Notes: generated by a model from the sequence alone, not told the origin. Positions 1 through 10,251 are shown, counted from the stretch's first letter. The stretch is DNA of 33,006 nucleotides from Perkinsus chesapeaki (GCA_013115145.1 JAAPAO010000382.1:1356-34361), one strand, 5' to 3'. Translations and numbers: made by a program.

Positions 1-186
1 TTGAGGCTTGCCACGGGCTGCTTCTTCTTATCCTCAGTGTCATTCTCCTTGAGGCTTGCCACGGGCTGCTTCTTCTTATCCTCAGTGTCATTCTCCTTGA
101 GGCTTGCCACGGGCTGCTTCTTATCCTCAGTGTCATTCTCCTTGAGGCTTGTCACGGGCTGCTTCGTCTCATCTTCGGCATTCTTC
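1..186. repeat. Tandem minisatellite, 45-48 nt units, coding
   Basis: Four head-to-tail units begin at 1, 49, 97 and 142, with lengths 48, 48, 45 and a degenerate 45. The first two are identical; the third lacks one codon of a Lys run. On the minus strand they encode copies of QPVASLKENDTEDK(K)K. The unit length is a multiple of three, so copy-number change keeps the frame of the secreted coiled-coil gene. The array touches the window edge, so the full copy number is unknown. Confidence 0.9.
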
Positions 187-1438
187 TTCTCCTCGGCCTT
201 CTGTCCATTTTGAGGAATGTCAGGGAGGCCAGCTGCTTCTCTAGCTTTATTCAGCTTCGCCTTGAACCTGTATTTTCCACATCAATATTCACAGCTTCTT
301 TACGCCGATGACTCACTGTTGAAGCCACACGCCGAATCGGGCCTTGGAGGCAGCAGCAATCCCTGTGCCAGACTCGACGCCGTTCTCAGTCTCAAGGAAA
401 GAAAGTCCGGGCAGCACGTTTGAGGAGTCCATTCCGATCGGGTCGAGCAGAGGGCTGGACGCTACCGGCGGAGCGGCTGGGCTTATGTCACCGAGGTCGA
501 TCTTGGCATTAGCTTCTTTTTGCTTCTCCAGCTCGGCTTGCTCCGAGGCCAATAACTTCTTCTGGGCAGCTATATCAGCATCGAGCTTACTTATCTGGAA
601 TACGATATCTCATCGAGAGCGGTGTGTGGGCGGCGGCGATGTAAACCTACCCCTTCCTGTGCCATACTCAGGCCTCTCTCTGCGGCATCGGTGTTAGCAT
701 CCTCTGCACTCATAGCATTGCCACCGTTGTCGAGGAAGTATCCAATATCCTTAGCCTCGAGGAATGAAGAAGAAGATCTATCCTTCTTCTCTGTCTCGGA
801 AGCAACACCTAGAGCAGGTTAAGGTATTGTAGAAATTGCGATCTTACGATCAATGGCTTGCGAACTGTTGAGGAGCCTTTGTGCGAACTCCTTTGCCTTT
901 TCAGCCGCCCTGCGTAGGGGAGCGAAGATATCCTGTCCGTCTTTGCCCTGCATGAAGCTGCTTAGTGGGGGAGGGGCTAAAACCGAGCATGGTGCCCATC
1001 TACATACGATATCCAACATTCATTGCTTCTTACTTGGTATATTTATCTTCTCGGAGGCTATCTCTTTAAGATGAGCTTCAGTCTTTTCAAGAGCCCTGAC
1101 AATACACTTATATACCCAAACGTCTCATTGCTCCTCACTGATCCTCAAAGTCTTCATTTTGCTTCAACAGTTCCAAATCCTTCTTCTGCTCTGCTGTGCC
1201 CTTATCGAGATCGCTGGTCAGAGCGCCAATTTGTTCGTGAACCTGGCGAGAGGAGGCTGGATTCCTCTGCCGCGAGGTGCCAATTCACCTCCTTGAGAAG
1301 CTCTTCTGATTTCTTCTTGCTAGCTTCTAGAATTCTATCGGCAAGTCCAGTCTTAGAGGAAACGGCCGCGTTGATTTCTGTGGCCAGCGCCAAAGGGACT
1401 GTAGAGGTGGTAACGATAAAAGTGATCAAGGTGCGCAT
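1..1438 (-). CDS. Secreted coiled-coil protein, paralogue 1 (3' end beyond window)
   Basis: Seven exons seen: 1438-1289, 1242-1139, 1095-1034, 976-848, 808-651, 594-317, 267-<1. Introns are 46, 43, 57, 39, 56 and 49 nt, all GT-AG, and the frame stays open through every junction. The start is chosen because it opens a clear signal peptide (MRTLITFIVTTSTVPLALA). The mature part is Lys/Glu-rich and predicted helical. It carries the motif SSFMQ, then a PLRRAAEKAKEFA helix, then SSFLE and LSFLE. The C-terminal part is a tandem repeat of QPVASLKENDTEDKK. Exons of 104 and 62 nt and their intron phases match those of the neighbouring gene (1598-5067), so the two are paralogues. No named domain is recognised. 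A role as a granule or extrusome matrix protein is possible (secretory, coiled coil, repetitive) but is only inference. About 382 residues are visible. Confidence 0.75.
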
Positions 1439-1597
1439 TGCTTGTTATCAGAGTAATTGGGGGTAATAGCTGCCACCATTCGATACCCTAACTCTTATTG
1501 ACAACATAAAGCCTATACATGTTGACTATTTAACACCCTTTGGTGGCATGTAAATGCACATCGGTGCTGTTACTGCCTATACCGGTGATCATGACGA

Positions 1598-4500
1598 CTA
1601 GGAGGAATACTCCTGACTCAGCTTCTTAGCCAGGGCATCCAGCTGCGCCATAGCCATTGTTAAGTTCTTTGGGAGGGTTACCTGTAACAGCTGCATCCTA
1701 TTCGTATTCTCTTCTACAACAGCAATTACCTGTCGGTGAGCCACCTGAATGAGGGAGCCCGGTTGTTGACCACCAGTGGTCTTCATCTCATCCTCAATCT
1801 CTCTCTGTTCCTCCCTATTCCTGGCCATATCAGCATCGAGCTCTGCCTTCAGCTTTTCTAGTTGGGAATGAGCTCGTGATTGTGAGCCTATCTCCAAAAA
1901 GGAGGAGGCTCCAATGTCAGTGTCTTTAGCCTTCGCCATCTTGTTCTCCTGTAGGATATCCTGACACAAGAACCCGCTATTCCCACGCTTCTATGGGGCT
2001 GATGAGCGTCCTCACAGATTTTAGTGAGACCAACGCCTTCTCCAACTCTTCGTCGACAGCTTTAGCATGCTCTTCCGCCTTGGTCTTCTCCTTTTCAATG
2101 GCCTCCAGTTTGGCATCGCTGGTGGCCGGGACTTGATCGACAGGAGCAGCCTAAAACCAGAACACGGTATTCTAAATACGATCGTTCCCCACCGTACCGA
2201 AATCTTTTTAGCCTCCGCATCCCACTTAGCATGTAGGGATCGAACCTCTTCATTCGCCTTCTCCAGATTGAAGTGCATCGGTTGAGTTTGTTCAACAAAT
2301 GAAGGGCCAGCGGCAGCAGTAGCATTGCCCTGACATTTTGCCCTCATACATCAGCCATTTCATTTATACATCAATCTTATTTCCCACCTGAGGTGCTTCA
2401 GTCTGGTTTATCTTTTGAGCGCTCTTGAGCATTTTGATTAGCTCCCTGGTCTTCTCTGCCTCTTTATGTATAGCATTACGTACATCCTCTACACTCTAAG
2501 ACACAACACACCCATCCTACAACGCTGTCCTACTCCGATTGGGCTTACCATCGAGTTTTCTAGGAAAGAGGAGGAGCTTGACTCGTCATCATCTTCCTCA
2601 TCGGGCTTCTTAGACTTTGTACTGCGTGCAGCCAATACACGTTGGTGGTCCTCCTGCATATACCTCTCAAGCCTAAAATACAGCGCAAGTCTCTCCCTCA
2701 GCCTCTCTGCCTCAGCAACAACAACAACAACGCCACTCACTCGCTAACCCAATCCCCTTGCTCTTTGGTCTTATCTCCTATTTGCAAGAATGAGGCGCCG
2801 CTGCCCTCGTCCTCGTCATCATCATTCCCCCTCCTGGCAGTGAAGCGTAGTCGTCCATGCTGCCCACCATGGGAGTCCCGCGCTAGCAGACTCCTCCACT
2901 CAGCTGCTTGCTCCTCAAGACTGAAGACAGGATCCCTACTATGCTCCTTCACAATCGGTTTAGCCTACTCAGTCTCCCAATCGCGCTTCTTAGCAGCCTC
3001 CTCCACCAAGGAGAGGCCCTCTATGCTTCCATCGGCAAGGTTATGCACCTTGGGCCGCTTGCTGGACTGCTTATCCTGGCGCTCCTCAATAGCCAACTGC
3101 CTAGCTTCATCTCGTACACTTCGTTCTAGTTGGTTAAGCTAACAAATAGCAGTGAAACGTTATTAACAGTCATGCTGCCATACTGCATCATTGGCCTTTG
3201 TAAGATGCTTCTCTGTCCTCTCCTCATCGACGCTCTCTGCCTTCATAGCGCTGGCGAACTCGTTATCTTCATTGTCGACAACTGTCCCAGCCTTCTCTTG
3301 AATTAATGAGAACCCACTTGTTGATGGTGTGGTGGTTACTGAAATGTCACCAGCTTGATCACCAGATGCACCATAAAGCCCTACTTTTCCCTTCAGCCGC
3401 CGCATCCAATTCTTCTTGTTCTTTCTTCATCTCATCAGCAAAGCTCTGAGCCTTTCGTGCTACATTCCTCAATGGTTCGAGGAAATCAGGTATGTTGCCC
3501 TCCATGAAGCTGGAGGCCAGTGAAGATGGAGTAGTGGCTGTTGTGGTATCATTGCTTAGACCTGCTCAAATACCCACCACTTACTTGGGTCCTCCATCGC
3601 CTTGGCCTCCAGCGCCTCGTATCGTTTCTCGTCAGCCTCCAGTTTCCTAACATAACGTCCATACCAAGGAGGTACCAAGATGTAAGATTCTTTACTTGTT
3701 ATCGTCGGCCTTCTGCTTCTCTAGTTTAGCAATCCCTTGTTGCTCATCCGCTTGAGTCTTCTCCATCTGGACGTTGAGGCTCTTCATTTGCTGATGCACC
3801 TATCGCAAAAGTTATCCAGTTCGCCCTCATGGGCATGAACTCACCTTGTGGAGGATCTCATCGGTTTTCTGCCGGCTGCTTTCGAATGCCTTCTGCGCTT
3901 CAGCCTCAGTCATATGCCCCTCAGCATGGCTTACTACTCCTCCCGACAGCTGCAGGAGAGAGCTCGGCCGAGCACGAGATGCAATAGAATCAATGTCATC
4001 CTTAATGTTAACGAAGGAAGTTGTCTCTCCCTGATATGCATGTCCACCAAGGTAACGCTTGTCGATCCAACCTTGAGGCAGTTAGCCTTCTCTGCACAGG
4101 CCAAAAGATTCTTCTTCACCACATCCAAGCCCATAAGCTTATCTGTACACTTCTGGGCATCAGTCTTATCCTTGCGAGCGGAGTTGATCTCGAGGCAGGA
4201 GAACACCGCGTTGCACTCGGGGTCTGAGATTAACACCGCCACCATCCCAGTGTGTAACATAATAAATGGTGGGGTGTTAACTTACTTTCATCACAAGAAT
4301 AGAGCTCCGCTGCGCAGTGATCTTTGAGGCATGATGGTACCATAGATTGGATAGACAACTTAGCCTTCTCTAAAGGCATGTTATTAACGAGAGAGACATC
4401 CTGTACAACGGCATCATCAGACGGTATGTCTTTAGTGGCGGCGAGCTCAGCCGGGTCTTGCCTGATCAAGTGGTTGCCGAGGTGGAGGCCGTGACTTATA

Positions 4501-5067
4501 TCGTCTTACTTAACAACTCGTTCACAGCCAAAGTCTTGAGCACATTTGAGCAGGGAACCCTCGGTAGGGCTCTCCTCGGCCGCTGTGATACCTTCAAGGG
4601 AGGCATGATAGATACGGTAGCTGTACACATCAGCTAACCATCAGTGCAGATGTCTGCTCCCCTCTCTCTTCTGGCAGCTCGAGCAAAGTTAAGGGCCTTG
4701 GATGCAGTAGGTGAGAGCTGAGTAGGGAGAGGCAACAGTAATCTTACCGGAAAACAGTTCTACGAATCTATGATCCGCCTACCTTGTTGGGTATGTGATC
4801 CTTCTTTTCTAAACTCTCCTCGTTCTGCTCCTCATGCCATAGGCAGAGCAACATTACTCCACACTGAGACTGTTGTACTCCCTTCTTGTCCCTAAGAGAT
4901 GACCATAAGCTGCCTCCTTCTCGAGGACGCTAGTTTGTGTACTTGTTAAACTCGGGATCAAGACTGGTATCAGCCTCCATAAGGCAGGTATTGAGAGCAG
5001 TGCTGCAGTGTTGTTCCATACACTGAACTCCAAAGTAGCGGCCACCTCCAGCGGCTAACTCTGCAAC
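1598..5067 (-). CDS. Secreted-type Cys-rich/coiled-coil protein, paralogue 2 (5' end unresolved)
   Basis: Eighteen exons: 5067-4943, 4891-4783, 4717-4639, 4591-4510, 4461-4286, 4223-4072, 4030-3845, 3799-3696, 3646-3585, 3537-3385, 3338-3184, 3138-2969, 2920-2741, 2702-2549, 2495-2388, 2329-2198, 2150-2016, 1960-1598. They give 874 residues in one frame with introns of 38-65 nt. The first exon(s) with start and signal peptide lie upstream and were not found. The N-terminal third is Cys-rich with paired spacing (CSTALNTC, CAAELYSC, CNAVFSC, CAEKANC). The rest is coiled coil broken by Ser/acidic linkers that lead into SSLLQ, SSFME, FSLIQ, ASFLQ, SSFLE, PSFVE and SSFLE. Exons of 104 and 62 nt match those of the neighbouring paralogue exactly. 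The 2703-2740 intron could shift to 2711-2748, and the last acceptor could move 12 nt. No known family recognised; an extrusome-like matrix role is speculative. Confidence 0.7.
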
Positions 5068-5874
5068 CTGACCAGAGTGAGCTCTAAAATGAGGGCTATG
5101 TTCCTATATTACGGAAGCGGAGGGCCAAGGGACTAGTTCAGCGGCGTTGAGTGCCTGAGGGGGACAAGGACTGACCGATCGCAGGGAAACGGGGCGCTCG
5201 AGGTGCCACATAGCTATTGGGGAATACGGCTTAATCGATGATGATTACCATCTTTCCTTTTCGTAATGACGTGGTCGGTTGTGGATTAACCTGAAGTAAG
5301 ATACCTTGGAACGCACTAGCCATCAGGGACTATTCAGAGCAAGGAGGCCGATATGCCATGTTTAACGAGGACGCCGCTAACCCGAGGTACTCAAATAATA
5401 TTATTATACTTTCGTTGGCTATTTAAGTACGTTCCTGAAGGCTTAGGCGACGATTACTCTACAGCAGTCCACCAGACCAAGACTATATTCCACGGTATGA
5501 TGAGGAATGACGGTATGGCTGGTGAAGCAGATAAGACCCTATCCCATGGGACCCTCCAGTCTTACCGCTAGTGCTGTGTAGAGGTATATAGTGCTGGTCA
5601 GTAAGACGTGCTGCATAGTTAAGTAACAGTAATCGGGTAATAGCTACGAAAAAGCACACTAACCTAAATAGATTTAACCAACCCGGCGATCAGAGGAAGA
5701 TGCGCTGACGAAGTCACGCGCCATAAAATTACGCGCACGCCCAATAATGAATAATTCTGCGCTGCTGGTTGTATCACCGCACTAAACCTACGTGTAGAGT
5801 AACGTGATTATCGTTAGGACAATAGTTAGGTAAAGTGACGTGGTGGTAGTTGTTGACTGCTGGCCATCTTCTAT
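5068..5874. other. Intergenic divergence zone
   Basis: This 0.8-kb stretch lies between the 5' side of the minus-strand secreted-protein gene and the start of plus-strand PEX19. It must hold the missing first exon of the former and both upstream regions. Short open frames here (for example 5353-5571 plus) show no recognisable protein and no paralogous exon. The part around 5690-5760 is locally rich in CGCG-type dinucleotides. No RNA gene or repeat was seen. Confidence 0.5.
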
Positions 5875-7137
5875 ATGCCCACCAATACTGATATACTTGA
5901 TCCATCCGATGAACTAGATGATCTAATAGAATCCACATTAAAGGAGATGGATGATGTTAAGGCAGAGGAATCCAAAGGTACCTGTGTCTCTGTAGTGTAG
6001 ATCGTTATGCCTATGATCAGCAGGCGATGGACATTCTAGCAGCAGCAGTCAGGGACCTGATAGGCAGCAGCAGGAAGTTGGTGTGAGCCGTCTTGAACAA
6101 AGCCTTAATGAGTTAGTCAAGGGCTTGGAGGAAAGTGCCAAACATGAGGGTAGTGGTGGTTGGTAAGCATGTTTATGCAGACTATCTAGTAGGGTCGTCT
6201 GATGATGAGGACCTCCGTAAGCTAATGGAGGCTATGAAGAAGTTAGACTTAGGGGATGATGAGGAATTTATGAAGGAGATTAATGGCCTTACTAAAGGTA
6301 ATAGAAGGCTAAAGGCAATTAGGAACAGTACCTGCTTTAACAAGCATCTTGGTCGCTGAATAGCTTGAACTGCTTTAGGCATGTTTGCCAAAGAAGCGAT
6401 ACGAGAACCTGTGGTTAAAATAAGGGATGAGTTAGAAGTGTTCATCACATCTGATGGAGGCAAGAAGTTGCCTAAAGACGAACAGGAACGGTAGTGCTAA
6501 ACATCACTTAAAGCGTTGGAGCGTAACTCACTCTTTTAGGTGTAGCATGATATTAAGGAAATACAATGCTGTCCTTGAAGTTTACGACAATTCCAACGGA
6601 GATCAGCTTACGGATTCAGAACAGGAGGAGGTAAGCTTTATAGCGGGATTGGCGGTAGATAGTCGTCTGGCAGGCATCTCGGTTGTTTGGAGAGCTCCAG
6701 GCCTTGGGACCGCCCCCAGAGGTTGTCGTGGAGAAATTAGTACCGCCGGCATCAGCGTCCTCTAGTAGTAAGAATACACAGTCTGGTGCTGCTGCTCCAG
6801 CTAGTAAGGAGGATGCAGAGGAGTTTGCTCAGTTTTTAAAGGGGGTAAGTTGTTGTTGTATTCCACTAGCAGGGGGTATATTACTTTATGTTACTAGATG
6901 GGGTTCGGTGATGACTCTAGTGGTCCTGGTATGGATGAAGAGTCAGCTAAAGTGATGAAGGAAATGATAGATAATCCTGGTATAGTCCTAACTGTACTCC
7001 TCCTAGTCCATAATATCATCTTAGATTTACTCCGTCAAATGATGGGTGACCTCGATAAAGCTATGCAGGATGTTGGCAAGAGTGGTGGTGATAAACAGCA
7101 GCAGCAGCAGCAGCCTCCACAATGTTGTATTATGTAA
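5875..7137 (+). CDS. PEX19: Peroxisomal biogenesis factor 19 (PEX19)
   Basis: Eight exons: 5875-5977, 6024-6149, 6193-6297, 6379-6490, 6540-6630, 6674-6844, 6898-6979, 7025-7137. They give 300 aa, close to the 299 aa of human PEX19. PEX19 is the cytosolic chaperone and import receptor for peroxisomal membrane proteins and docks on PEX3. An acidic N-terminus (LDPSDELDDLIESTLKEMDD) resembles the PEX3-binding region. The central helix region includes MFAKEAIREPVVKIRDELE and then KLPKDEQER. The hallmark LQALGPPPEVV matches the family's LQxLGxPPxEL. The protein ends in CCIM, a CaaX farnesylation box as in other PEX19 proteins. A run of six CAG codons (7096-7113) puts six Gln just before the CaaX box. 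Two junctions are ambiguous: the intron at 6150-6192 could end 12 nt earlier and that at 6491-6539 could end 6 nt later, both keeping frame. Confidence 0.88.
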
Positions 7138-7303
7138 ATATTATTGCTATTATTACCGTATTATCAATTTGTAAGTTCCTAAAGTAGGATTCACGATGTT
7201 TCATTATTCCTCAATGCTCAGAGTTAATATCTTAATTTATTGGCGCGCGGGAATGGATTGCCCCACAGTGGCTGTATCTTACGCTTGTCTTAACTATCAT
7301 ATC

Positions 7304-8728
7304 ATGCAGCGCCGTGTGGCGGGTACACTGTGTCCCTCCCAGATCAGAGCAGTAGCCGCCTTGCGCTCCGGTCTGCACCCTCGTGTACCTAGGGACCAGC
7401 TCTCAGCTGTCGACGGTACCTTGTTCCGAGGGCTCTGGCGTATAGCACGGTTCTTCGACAAGAACCCTGCCTATAAATCATTGATCACTAATGCCTATAG
7501 GACAGTCGATGAGAAGCAGGACCCTCTTTATACCGAAGCATTGAGGGCCTACTTAGCCGGTGCGGACTACTATGTGCCAGGGAAGCCGGTAGCAGTGCCA
7601 GGTCCAGATGGTCATCTAACCACGGCAACATGCGCATCTTTATCGGGCGGAGATAGCTTGGTCGACCTATTAAGAATGTGCTTCCGTGGTGACATCCACT
7701 CCACTGACTCCTGGTTCTCAGCTCTCCGTCACTTGTCTCGTATTAGAGCACTGTGCGATAAGGTGGCACTTGAGCCTTCGGTAAGTGGGGAGGTGCCGGC
7801 CTGGTTGAAGGGGGCTGTGGAGCCTTACTGGGGTCCAGTGCAGCCCGGGTTAGTACTACTAGCTCATCCGCTCTGTGAGGAGGGTACATGGACCCGGAGC
7901 GTCATCGTCATCACAGGCGGGGATAAGCCAGATGAGTCTCGCGGGCAGCACGGTTGGAGGCCCGATGGTCTGATAATCAATAGGAAGGTTGAGGAAGGCA
8001 CTCGAGAGCTTCAAATCCTACGAGACCAGGCGGCGTTCTTTCGCAGTTTAAGGCGCAATAAGCGGGTCGGCCCTAGCTCACCACAAAGGCAGTCTCGAGC
8101 CGCACAGAGTGGTAAGGAGGGAGGAGGAAGTGGAAGTGAGGGAGAGGGGACAACGTGGATGTCGGATATGCATGGTAAACCTAAGGCACAGGAAGGGGCA
8201 TTTATGACTGTATTATCGCATGTTACTAAGGACCCAACTAGATGGCAGTTTGGTGGGCCAGTAGCATCTGTTGAAGTTGTACATGAGAGTGTTGTCAGGG
8301 GTGTATCACCCTTACGTATAGGGCCTAATGAGACATCAATAGGACTCTATCATGGTTGGAGGCAGAATGAGGATACTGAAGTGCTTACCGAAGTGGCTAC
8401 ACCACGGAGGACCTTTGTAGGGAAGGCCGCTTGGGAGCGAGGACAATTGGAGAGGGAGATGAACTTAGGCGTTTGGTACCCTGTCCGTGTCACCAGTCCA
8501 GATGCCTTACGTACCATCATGCTCGGTAGGCATGACCTAACTCAAGATGGCCTTTGGGCCTCTATGGTCACTGAGTCTTGTGGCTCACCTGAGATGGCTA
8601 GACTTCCAGTCTCCGCTGCTAAAACAGTGCGGTCAGATGTTGACATAGATTGGGGTTACTCAAGTGATAATGATGATGAAGAGTGGGGGAGTGCTGTAGC
8701 TAGTGAAGGTGGTGGGAGAGGCGTTTGA
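7304..8728 (+). CDS. YqgE/AlgH-family (UPF0301/DUF179) protein with N-terminal extension
   Basis: Single exon, 474 aa from the ATG at 7304. The frame is open upstream to 7196, but the 7304 start opens a basic, Arg-rich, acid-free leader (MQRRVAGTLCPSQIRAVAAL) suited to organelle targeting. The AlgH/YqgE domain fills the second half. It begins with PGLVLLAHPLCEEGTWTRSV and DGLIINRK, continues with QFGGPV and IGLYHGW, and ends with FVGKAAWERGQLEREMNLGVW, matching the family's G-W-x-x-GQLExE-x-x-x-G-W block. A low-complexity Gly/Ser/Lys insert (about residues 255-290) splits the domain. Residues about 40-190 precede the domain and include LFRGLWRIARFFDKNPAY, which resembles a LYR motif. The C-terminus is acidic. 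The biochemical role of this family is not established. PEX19 ends 166 bp upstream. Confidence 0.82.
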   Translation: MQRRVAGTLCPSQIRAVAALRSGLHPRVPRDQLSAVDGTLFRGLWRIARFFDKNPAYKSLITNAYRTVDEKQDPLYTEALRAYLAGADYYVPGKPVAVPGPDGHLTTATCASLSGGDSLVDLLRMCFRGDIHSTDSWFSALRHLSRIRALCDKVALEPSVSGEVPAWLKGAVEPYWGPVQPGLVLLAHPLCEEGTWTRSVIVITGGDKPDESRGQHGWRPDGLIINRKVEEGTRELQILRDQAAFFRSLRRNKRVGPSSPQRQSRAAQSGKEGGGSGSEGEGTTWMSDMHGKPKAQEGAFMTVLSHVTKDPTRWQFGGPVASVEVVHESVVRGVSPLRIGPNETSIGLYHGWRQNEDTEVLTEVATPRRTFVGKAAWERGQLEREMNLGVWYPVRVTSPDALRTIMLGRHDLTQDGLWASMVTESCGSPEMARLPVSAAKTVRSDVDIDWGYSSDNDDEEWGSAVASEGGGRGV

Positions 8729-9038
8729 TGACCGACCCTACCAGCTGCTGCTGCTGCTGCTGCCTCATACCTCATCGATTTCTGTTATTGAAGTTTGCGC
8801 TCATCCTCCTATCTGATGATGATGATTATGCTTGTCATGATGATGATGATGTAATACTTGACTTGGTCCATATAACTATAATGACTGTGGTGAACTAGTG
8901 ATACGGTCATTCCCTGGTAGAATAATAGAAGTTTATGGTCTATCCCCACCTACTCTTTGGTTTAGTGTAAAGGCCTCACCGGCCTGCATCCATCATTATT
9001 GAGAGGAGGCCATAACCATCGCATCATAGTTTTTGTGA
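8729..9038. other. Intergenic spacer with trinucleotide repeats
   Basis: This spacer separates the AlgH-family gene from the NAP gene. It holds (CTG)6 at 8745-8762 and two short GAT/ATG-type runs at about 8815-8851. No gene, RNA or clear promoter element was seen. Confidence 0.6.
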
Positions 9039-10251
9039 ATGTCCCCGTCCCCAACGCCATCAGCGGAGGAGGAGGACCCGAACCTTCCCGAGGAAGTATT
9101 ATCTACCTTACAAGAGCTAGACGATAGCTATACTAAAATACAGCATGAGCTTGAAAGGTAGTGTTATTAGGCTAATAGTATGGGAATAGAGGCTCTTAGA
9201 GAGTTGAGGGCTGTGGAGAAGGCTTATGAGAAAAAGCTCAACCCGATGCTGAAGGCCAGGAAGGAGGTATTAGACACACCAGCTGAGGAGGAAGAGGGGA
9301 AGACACTAGCAAGGGGATTCTGGAGGAAGGTGGGCAAGGTAGTGTTGTAGAGTAGAAGCAGAGCCTCGCAGGTGCTGCAGAACTGTGATGAGTTTGAGGA
9401 TGATGTGGAAGAATGGGATGTACCAGTCCTGGAGTACCTAATAGACATCACTGCTGAGGACATACTACCGCCTGGTAGTAAGTTAAAATGACTAAGATGA
9501 CTAAGTCAGCAGTGCAATTAGATTGTGATGAGTGGACTGCTCCTCGAGGGTTCTCTTTGTCTTTCACCTTCGCCAATAACCCGTACTTTACCAACTCGAA
9601 GCTTACTAAATACTACCACTATAGTGAAGGGAAGGAGTACCTCAGACAGACGGAGATTGTTGATATTGATAGTGATGAGATAGATTGGAAACCTGATATG
9701 GTGTTGCCCAAGGCTGGGTTGACGGAATATTCGGTGGTCAGGATGTTACGGTCGAAGTGGTCCAAAAGAAGCGGACCCAAGCCAGGACAGTGACACGGGA
9801 GAGGCCGAGCTTTTTTAAATACTTCACGTAAGGGGCTTCTGAGCCATGCTTGTTGCAGCTATGAGTAGATCCTTGGGTCCAAGGCACCCTTTACCTGAAT
9901 GGCTGGGTTCACTAGAGGATGATAGCTTTGATGATGATGATGGTAGGGCTGTGGTGGGCTGCTTGAGTGTAGGAGTATTTACTGTAGATGATGATGATGT
10001 GGATAAGCTACATATGGTTATGATGGATGATTGGGAGCGTGCTGAAATGCTTAAAGATAATATCATACCACACGCTGTTAGGTAGTAGCTTGTAAAAGGC
10101 CTAAATCAGCGGCGGTCATTCCACCAGGTGGTATACAGGGGAGGCATGCTGCCCTACAGAGGATGATGAGGATGATGAAAGGGAATATACAATCAGTGAT
10201 TATGTCGAAGATGTTGAGGAGTTTGAGGATGCTGATGATGATGGTACGTAA
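9039..10251 (+). CDS. Nucleosome assembly protein, NAP/SET family
   Basis: Eight exons: 9039-9157, 9200-9329, 9372-9477, 9513-9700, 9742-9827, 9869-9942, 9988-10081, 10128-10251. They give about 306 aa. NAP/SET proteins are H2A-H2B histone chaperones. The N-terminal dimerisation helix runs through ELRAVEKAYEKKLNPMLKAR. The core then shows GFWRKVLQNCDEF, the family block FSLSFTFANNPYFTNSKLTK, DWKPDMDVTVEVVQKKR, RPSFFKYF, and IIPHAVRWYTGEA. It ends in the usual acidic tail. Every splice choice that restores the NAP alignment gives an intron of 35-46 nt. The junction after exon 3 is uncertain (9475-9512 is equally possible). The C-terminus may instead splice at 10243/10287 and stop at 10324. An intron splits an Asp (GAT) run at 9943-9987. 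Confidence 0.85.
9943..9987 (+). other. 45-nt stop-free in-frame intron inside a GAT run (NAP gene)
   Basis: The segment starts gtaggg and ends actgtag. It is 45 nt, has no stop in the NAP frame, and sits between GATGATGATGATG and ATGATGATGATG. Removing it joins two Asp runs. Left in, it adds 15 hydrophobic residues in the middle of the NAP acidic loop, which is out of character for the family. Confidence 0.65.

Noticed and set aside
1-186. CRISPR-like repeat array
   Set aside because: Units are directly adjacent with no unique spacers and lie in a coding frame of a eukaryotic gene; it is a minisatellite.
5353-5571. 72-aa open frame on the plus strand
   Set aside because: No recognisable features, no splice continuity and no similarity to neighbours; likely chance.
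7772-7801. A 30-nt in-frame intron (gtaagt...ttgaag) in the AlgH-family gene
   Set aside because: Shorter than any other intron supported here, and no alignment demands it.
9158-9178. A 21-nt intron in the NAP gene
   Set aside because: The acceptor at 9199 gives a 42-nt intron of normal size and a better NAP helix (ELERELRAVEKAYEKK).
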